From Chloroflexota bacterium (GTDB lineage: Bacteria; Chloroflexota; Dormibacteria; Aeolococcales; Aeolococcaceae), in contig VBHE01000170.1 in NCBI GenBank assembly GCA_005889515.1, forward strand, positions 1 to 10,536: a stretch of 10,536 nucleotides of DNA, read 5' to 3'. The notes under the pieces are model-generated. The model did not search any database. It was given only the letters and a program-made list of their open reading frames with translations, and was not told where the DNA came from. Positions 6,055 through 10,536 of the stretch are shown here, in pieces. Both the position numbers and the translations under genes were made by a program. Position 1 is the stretch's first letter. Each line of letters starts with the position of its first letter.

Positions 6055-8724
6055 ATGGCCGAGCTTCGCTACACGGAGAGCCAGGACTCCAACCTCGAGT
6101 GGCCCGGATTCGCTGCGGTGCAGCCCCTCGAGCCCGAGGTCGACGGACGTGGCGCCGAGCCGTTTGTGCACGAGCTCGTCGCGGCGCGGGCGAGATCGAA
6201 CCCGCGCGCGCTCGCCCTGGCCTCGGCCGACGTCACGATGACGTACCGGGAGCTCGATCGCCGTGCCGCGCGCGTGGCCCACCACCTTCGCGCGCTGGGT
6301 GTCGGACCGGACGTGCCCGTCGCCGTCTGCGTCGAGCGCTCGCCCGACCTGGCCGTGGCCGCCCTGGGAATCCTCAAGGCCGGCGGCGCCTATCTCCCGC
6401 TCGACGCGTCCTTCCCCGAGGAGCGTCTCGCCTTCATGGTGACGGACTCGGGAGCACCCGTCGTCATCGGCCGGCGCAGCACGATCCCGCGCCTCACCGG
6501 CTCGCGCGCCACGACCGTGGTTCTCGACGACGATCGGCTCGAGGACGAGACGCCGCACATCCTCCCGACCGGTGTCCACTCCCGGCACCTCGCTTACGTT
6601 ATCTACACCTCGGGGTCGACGGGGACCCCGAAGGGGGTGATGATCGAGCACCGCAACCTCCTCCACCTCGTACGCTGGCACGTCCGGGCGTTCGAGGTGA
6701 CGGAGTTCGACCGGGCCAGCCAGGTGGCGAGCCCGGCGTTCGACGCCGCGGTCTGGGAGCTCTGGCCCTACCTGGCGGCGGGGGCGTCCGTCCACTTCGC
6801 CGACCAATCCGCGCGAAGCGACGCCGCCGCGCTCCGAGACTGGCTGTGCAGCGCGAGGATCACCATCGGCTTTCTCCCCACCCCGCTCGCGGAGGCCGCG
6901 CTCGAGCTGGACTGGCCGAGGGCCGCCCCGCTTCGGGTGCTGCTCACCGGGGGTGACACCCTCCATCGTCGTCCGCCGCCCGGGCTCCCGTTCGTCCTCG
7001 TCAACAACTACGGCCCGACCGAGGCAACCGTGCTCGTGACGTCGGGCACCGTACCCTCCGACGGTCCGTCGACCCGGCCGCCGTCGATCGGGCGGCCGAT
7101 CGTCGACAGCCGGATCCACATCGTCGACGCCGACCTCCGTGAGGTGGCCGCAGGCCTCCCCGGTGAGCTCCTGATCGGCGGACGGGGCGTCGGCCGGGGC
7201 TACCTGCACCGCCCGGACCTGACCAGCGAGCGGTTCATCCCCGATCCGTTCTCCGGCGAGCCGACAGCACGGCTCTACCGGACCGGGGATGTCGTCAGCG
7301 AGCGTCCCGATGGTGAGCTGGAGTTCCTGGGACGGATCGACGACCAGGTGAAGATCCGCGGCCACCGGGTCGAGCCGGCGGAGATCGCCGTCGCGCTCGA
7401 GCGCCACGACGCCGTCCGCTCGAGCATCGTCGTCGCGCGCGAGCACCGGCCCGGCGACACCCGTCTCGTCGCGTACGTCGTCCTCAGGGACGGGGCCCGC
7501 CCCGAGGCGGCCGAGCTCCGCGACCACCTGGCGGGGCTGCTGCCCGACCACATGGTGCCGTCCGACTTCGTCCACCTCGATGAGCTGCCGCTCACCTCCA
7601 ACGGCAAGGTGGACCGCAGCGCCCTGCCCGCCCCGCTGGAGCCGGCGTCGAGAGAGGCCGGACGAGAGCCGAGCGGTGCGCTCGAGCGCGACCTCGCCGC
7701 GATCGTGGGCGAGCTCCTCGGCATCGAGCATGTCGGCGCGGAGGAGAACTTCTTCCTGCTCGGCGGTCATTCGCTCCTCGCCGCCCAGCTCGTGGCGCGG
7801 ATCCGTGAGCGGTTCCGCATTGATCTCCCGCTCATCAGCGTCTTCGAGGCGGGCACGGTGGCGGGACTCGCCACCGAGGTCGAGCGGCTGAGCAGCGATG
7901 GATCGGGAGCGCCTGCGGACGACCGCGAGACCCTGGTGCTCGCCGCCCAGACCTCGGGCAGCCGGCCCGTCCTCTTCTTCCTCGTGACCGACGAGACCGG
8001 CCTGTTCCCGATCCGCTACTTCATCGAGGCGCTGGGCGCCGATCAGCCGGTGGTCGGCCTGCTCCCGCCCCGGCACCGGCGCCGCTTCGACCGTCACAAG
8101 GACGTCGCGCAGCTCGCGCAGGAGATGTTGCCGACGATCCTCCGCCACCAGCCGAGCGGTCCCTATCACCTCTGCGGCCACTCACTGGGTGGGCTCCTCG
8201 CGTACGAGGTTGCCGGCCAGCTGCGTCGCGGGGGAGAGGAGGTCGCCTGGCTCGGCATGATGGACACGATGACGCCGGAGGCCAGCCGCCGGGTCGTCGC
8301 CGACTCTCGCCGACCCCGAGCGTATGTGCAGCGGCTGACGGCGCGCACGGCGGAGGTCGGACTCCGGACGGCGCTGCGCGAGATCGGCATACGACAGGTA
8401 CAGCACGTGAAGGCTCGCTTCGAACTCCGTCTCGGGCCCGACGAGTACGACGTCGAGGGAGCGACCAGGCTCACGACGACGTACGGCGCGCTGCCGCACG
8501 ACGCGCCCCTCGACGTCTTCTGCACCGCACGGGGCACGGAGGAGGCGGGGGGACCGGGCCTCGGATGGGACGCGCTCCATCGGGGTCCGGTGCGCTGCCA
8601 TCCCGTCCCCGGCGATCACCACACGCACCTGCGGGAGCCGCACATCGACCGCGTCCTCGAGATCCTCGGCCGGCGGCTGCAGGAGGTCCACGTACCCGAG
8701 GGGGAGGTGTCGGCATGTCGGTGA
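6055..8724 (+). CDS. Stand-alone A(Leu-like)-T-TE NRPS protein
   Basis: Predicted 889-residue protein that activates an amino acid as the adenylate, loads it on its own carrier domain and carries a thioesterase; it has no condensation domain. A domain about 38-530: MTYREL, LKAGGAYLPLD, YTSGSTGTPKGV, FDAAVWE (Asp230), NNYGPTE, YRTGD, VKIRGHRVEP, NGK (Lys518). The code read by eye is DAWFLGNVLK, one residue from the classical leucine code. T domain: LGGHSLL, Ser573. TE about 640-885: GHSLGG Ser710, Asp737, His855, with the same spacing as the TE of the upstream NRPS. The first 35 or so residues match no domain I know. Start ATG 6055 follows GGAGGGG at 9 bases. It lies 5 bases after the main NRPS and overlaps the P450 by 10 bases. 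Known relatives in layout are the A-T proteins that present an amino acid to a P450 (NovH/NovI, NikP1/NikQ, BpsD/OxyD). The inferred role is supply of a hydroxylated leucine. A starter or aminoacyl-transfer role is also possible. Confidence 0.95.
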   Translation: MAELRYTESQDSNLEWPGFAAVQPLEPEVDGRGAEPFVHELVAARARSNPRALALASADVTMTYRELDRRAARVAHHLRALGVGPDVPVAVCVERSPDLAVAALGILKAGGAYLPLDASFPEERLAFMVTDSGAPVVIGRRSTIPRLTGSRATTVVLDDDRLEDETPHILPTGVHSRHLAYVIYTSGSTGTPKGVMIEHRNLLHLVRWHVRAFEVTEFDRASQVASPAFDAAVWELWPYLAAGASVHFADQSARSDAAALRDWLCSARITIGFLPTPLAEAALELDWPRAAPLRVLLTGGDTLHRRPPPGLPFVLVNNYGPTEATVLVTSGTVPSDGPSTRPPSIGRPIVDSRIHIVDADLREVAAGLPGELLIGGRGVGRGYLHRPDLTSERFIPDPFSGEPTARLYRTGDVVSERPDGELEFLGRIDDQVKIRGHRVEPAEIAVALERHDAVRSSIVVAREHRPGDTRLVAYVVLRDGARPEAAELRDHLAGLLPDHMVPSDFVHLDELPLTSNGKVDRSALPAPLEPASREAGREPSGALERDLAAIVGELLGIEHVGAEENFFLLGGHSLLAAQLVARIRERFRIDLPLISVFEAGTVAGLATEVERLSSDGSGAPADDRETLVLAAQTSGSRPVLFFLVTDETGLFPIRYFIEALGADQPVVGLLPPRHRRRFDRHKDVAQLAQEMLPTILRHQPSGPYHLCGHSLGGLLAYEVAGQLRRGGEEVAWLGMMDTMTPEASRRVVADSRRPRAYVQRLTARTAEVGLRTALREIGIRQVQHVKARFELRLGPDEYDVEGATRLTTTYGALPHDAPLDVFCTARGTEEAGGPGLGWDALHRGPVRCHPVPGDHHTHLREPHIDRVLEILGRRLQEVHVPEGEVSACR
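6157..8690 (+). repeat. A-T-TE unit, copy 2 (whole stand-alone gene)
   Basis: Second copy of the adenylation-carrier-thioesterase unit that also ends the preceding NRPS gene. The order and the near-identical specificity code argue for tandem duplication, with either loss of a C domain here or fusion of a C domain in the other copy. Carrier domains differ at the core (GGHS here, GGNS in copy 1), which could let partner enzymes tell them apart. Confidence 0.7.
8703..8708 (+). promoter_or_regulatory. Ribosome binding site for the P450 gene
   Basis: GGAGGT, 6 bases before the ATG at 8715, a near-perfect Shine-Dalgarno placed within the last codons of the A-T-TE gene. It fixes the P450 start and gives the 10-base overlap expected for translational coupling. 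Confidence 0.75.
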
Positions 8725-9932
8725 GCACCGGTCACACCCTCAGCCTCTACCACCTCCTGGACCCTCAGGTTCTCGCCAATCCCTATCCCCTCTACCAGCG
8801 CCTGCGGACCGAGGACCCGGTGCACTGGGACCACTACCTTCACGCCTGGGTGGTCACGCGGTACTCGGACGTCGTGCACGTCTTCCAGCGCTACTCCGCC
8901 GACCGGACCCACACTCCCGAGAAGCTCGAGAGGATGGGGATGCAACAGCTGGCTCCCATCGCCCAGGTGATGGTCAGGCAGATGCTCTTTCTCGATCCAC
9001 CCCAGCACGACCGGGTGCGGCGGCTGGCGGCGATCGCCTTCACCCCGCGCCGGGTGGAGCGGCTGCGCTCCCACATCCAGGACATCACCGACGCCCTGAT
9101 CGACTCCGCCTCGGCGGGCGGGGAGATGGAAGTGATGGAGGACCTCGCCAACCCCCTTCCCGCGATCGTCACCGCCGAGGTGCTCGGGGTGCCGACGAGG
9201 GACCACGTCAAGCTCAAGAACTGGTCGCAGGACTTCGCGGAGATGCTCGGCAACTTCCAGCACAACCCGGACCGGGCAATGCGGGTGCTGCGAACCGTGA
9301 GCGACATGACCGCCTACTTCCGCGACGCGGTGCGCCAGCAGGCGACCAGCCCCACCGAGGGGCTCGTCAATGCCCTGGCAACCGCCGAGGTGAACGGCGA
9401 TCGCCTGACCGAGGACGAGGTGGTCGCCAACGTCATCGTCACCATGGTCGGCGGTCAGGAGACCACCACCAATCTGATCGGCAACGGACTGCTCACCCTG
9501 CTGCGTCATCCTCGGGAGATGGACTGGTTGCGCGACAATCCGGCGGCGATCCCGACGGCCGTCGAGGAGCTGCTCCGCTACGAGAGCCCGAGCCAGCACA
9601 CCGCCCGGCTGGCACCCGCGGACATGGAGCTGGGCGGTCGCCGGATCCAGCAGCGGCAGGCGGTCATCGCCGTCATGGGCGCCGCCAACCGTGATCCCGA
9701 GCGCTTTCCCGACCCCGACCGCCTCGACCTCACCCGCGAGGACAACCGTCACGTCGCCTTCGGATGGGCCGGCCACTTCTGCTTCGGAGCCCCGCTGGCC
9801 CGTATCGAGGGACAGATCGCCTTCGGCACCCTTCTCCGCCGCTTCCCGACGATGCGGCTCGCAACCCCGGAGGTGACCTGGCGCCCCAATCTCGGGCTGC
9901 GCGGTCTGACGCGGCTTCCGGTGACGCTGTGA
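8715..9932 (+). CDS. Cytochrome P450, probable carrier-bound amino acid hydroxylase
   Basis: A 405-residue soluble bacterial P450 of normal length, with no membrane segment. Visible motifs: C-helix region LDPPQHDRVRRL; I-helix GGQETTT with the acid-alcohol pair Glu249-Thr250; K-helix EELLR (Glu285, Arg288); haem-binding FGWAGHFCFG with the proximal thiolate Cys356. In the haem motif the usual Gly four before the Cys is Ala, with Gly next to it. Such enzymes use O2 and electrons from a ferredoxin and its reductase, neither of which lies in this window. It overlaps the A-T-TE gene by 10 bases and has a strong ribosome site, so the two are made together. By analogy with NovI, NikQ, OxyD and P450sky, which oxidise amino acids held on a carrier domain, I infer hydroxylation (probably at the beta carbon) of leucyl-S-carrier. 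Motifs alone cannot exclude a tailoring role on the finished peptide or another substrate. Confidence 0.95.
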   Translation: MSVSTGHTLSLYHLLDPQVLANPYPLYQRLRTEDPVHWDHYLHAWVVTRYSDVVHVFQRYSADRTHTPEKLERMGMQQLAPIAQVMVRQMLFLDPPQHDRVRRLAAIAFTPRRVERLRSHIQDITDALIDSASAGGEMEVMEDLANPLPAIVTAEVLGVPTRDHVKLKNWSQDFAEMLGNFQHNPDRAMRVLRTVSDMTAYFRDAVRQQATSPTEGLVNALATAEVNGDRLTEDEVVANVIVTMVGGQETTTNLIGNGLLTLLRHPREMDWLRDNPAAIPTAVEELLRYESPSQHTARLAPADMELGGRRIQQRQAVIAVMGAANRDPERFPDPDRLDLTREDNRHVAFGWAGHFCFGAPLARIEGQIAFGTLLRRFPTMRLATPEVTWRPNLGLRGLTRLPVTL

Positions 9933-10536
9933 GCGGGAATGGGAGCGTGCCACCCCTCGCCGAGGGAGCGGTCCACGTATACCAGGCTTCCCTGAATCAT
10001 TCCGCCATGCCGCTCTCCCGGCTCGCGCCGCTGCTCGCGCCGGAGGAGCGCGAGTGGGTGCAGCGGCTGCACTTCGAGCGCGATCGCCGGCGCTACACCG
10101 CCGGACGCCTGTGGTTGCGCTGGCTGATCGCCGCCCACGTCGGCGCGACCCCCGCGGAGATCCGGTTTCGCCCGGGGCCCTACGGGAAGCCGGCCCTCGT
10201 CTCACCGGGCCATGCTCGCTGCCTGCGCTTCAGCGCTTCGTACTCTGGAGACCTCGCCCTGTTCGCCGTCGCCCGCGACACCGAGGTGGGGGTGGATGTC
10301 GAGCGCCTGCGCCCGGACGTCGACGTCGAGCAGGTCGCCGCGAGCTTCTTCGCGCGAGGTGAGCGGGAGGCGCTGCGCAGCCTCGCAGCCGACGTGCGGA
10401 TGCGTGCGTTCTTCACCTGCTGGACCCGGAAGGAGGCATATGTGAAGGCCCTGGGGGTGGGACTGTCCCTGCCCCTGGACAGCTTCGACGTGTCCGCGGG
10501 GCTCGAGGTGGGAAGGGTCCCGGACTGGTACTCGAT
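9929..10536 (+). CDS. Sfp-type 4'-phosphopantetheinyl transferase, 3'-truncated
   Basis: Transfers phosphopantetheine from CoA to the active Ser of carrier domains, turning apo NRPS into holo. The frame is open to the window end, giving about 202 residues, so perhaps 25-40 are missing. Motifs, numbered from GTG 9929: FERDRRRYTAGRLWLR (CoA-binding basic region), GPYGKPAL, FSASYSGD, GVDVE (Asp123, Glu125, Mg2+ ligands), WTRKEAYVKALG (Lys168, Glu169, Lys173). The usual SHS motif reads SYS, with Tyr105 in the place of the conserved His. Start: GTG 9929 overlaps the P450 stop as GTGA, which suits coupling; GTG 9947 gives a tighter N-terminus (PPLAEGAVHVYQ) and ATG 10007 would cut off the conserved first strand. 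No start has a clearly better ribosome site. Its place in the operon suggests it serves the carrier domains encoded just upstream. Confidence 0.92.
   Translation, partial: MSGNGSVPPLAEGAVHVYQASLNHSAMPLSRLAPLLAPEEREWVQRLHFERDRRRYTAGRLWLRWLIAAHVGATPAEIRFRPGPYGKPALVSPGHARCLRFSASYSGDLALFAVARDTEVGVDVERLRPDVDVEQVAASFFARGEREALRSLAADVRMRAFFTCWTRKEAYVKALGVGLSLPLDSFDVSAGLEVGRVPDWYS

Noticed and set aside
5181..6956. + strand open frame spanning the NRPS to A-T-TE junction
   Set aside because: Shifted-frame shadow rich in Arg, Ser and Pro; it crosses two genes with well-supported ends.
5929..8181. Long open frame on the - strand (about 750 codons) opposite the A-T-TE gene
   Set aside because: The translation is low-complexity, rich in Arg, Glu, Asp and Val with no domain. 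It mirrors the high-GC codon pattern of the + strand gene, which has clear NRPS motifs throughout.
8616..10205. Open frame on the - strand opposite the P450
   Set aside because: No recognisable domain; the + strand carries a full-length P450 with all haem and helix motifs.

Overview
The window is an internal slice of a nonribosomal peptide synthetase (NRPS) gene cluster, coding on the + strand from end to end. Four genes are packed head to tail. They are the 3' part of a large NRPS gene (2-6049, 5' end outside the window), a free-standing adenylation-thiolation-thioesterase protein (6055-8724), a cytochrome P450 (8715-9932), and the 5' part of an Sfp-type 4'-phosphopantetheinyl transferase (9929 to the window end). 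Junctions are a 5-base gap, a 10-base overlap and a probable 4-base GTGA overlap, so the set looks like one translationally coupled operon. No intergenic region is long enough for a promoter or terminator, and I saw no RNA genes, insertion sequences or CRISPR repeats.

Organism: base composition is about 73% G+C in sampled lines, with GTG/CTG/GTC/CTC-rich codon use and a P450 plus PPTase beside the NRPS. This fits a high-GC soil-type bacterium (an actinomycete, a myxobacterium or one of the NRPS-rich uncultured soil phyla). Nothing in the window fixes the phylum.

Layout of the first gene: [A, C-terminal part]-T-E-C-A-T-TE. The first visible module ends in an intact epimerization domain, followed by a C domain with the look of a D-donor/L-acceptor (DCL) type. 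The last A domain reads by eye as the ten-residue code DAWFLGNVVK, the classical leucine signature. The assembly line therefore most likely ends ...D-Xaa-L-Leu and is released by the terminal TE. The identity of Xaa cannot be read, because that A domain is cut off upstream of its specificity pocket.

The second gene repeats the A-T-TE tail of the first gene as a separate protein without a C domain. Its code reads DAWFLGNVLK, also leucine-like. With the P450 immediately downstream, this matches the known logic of A-T + P450 + TE sets that beta-hydroxylate a carrier-bound amino acid and release it. The inference is a side line making a hydroxy-leucine (or handing it over) for the main peptide. 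The PPTase would activate the carrier domains.

Most notable points: the tandem A-T-TE duplication with matching leucine codes; two sister TE domains sharing an acidic loop where NRPS thioesterases normally have a Gly-rich one; a strong change in G-versus-C strand bias inside the first gene near the C/A junction; and small deviations from consensus in the P450 haem motif and the PPTase CoA-binding motif.
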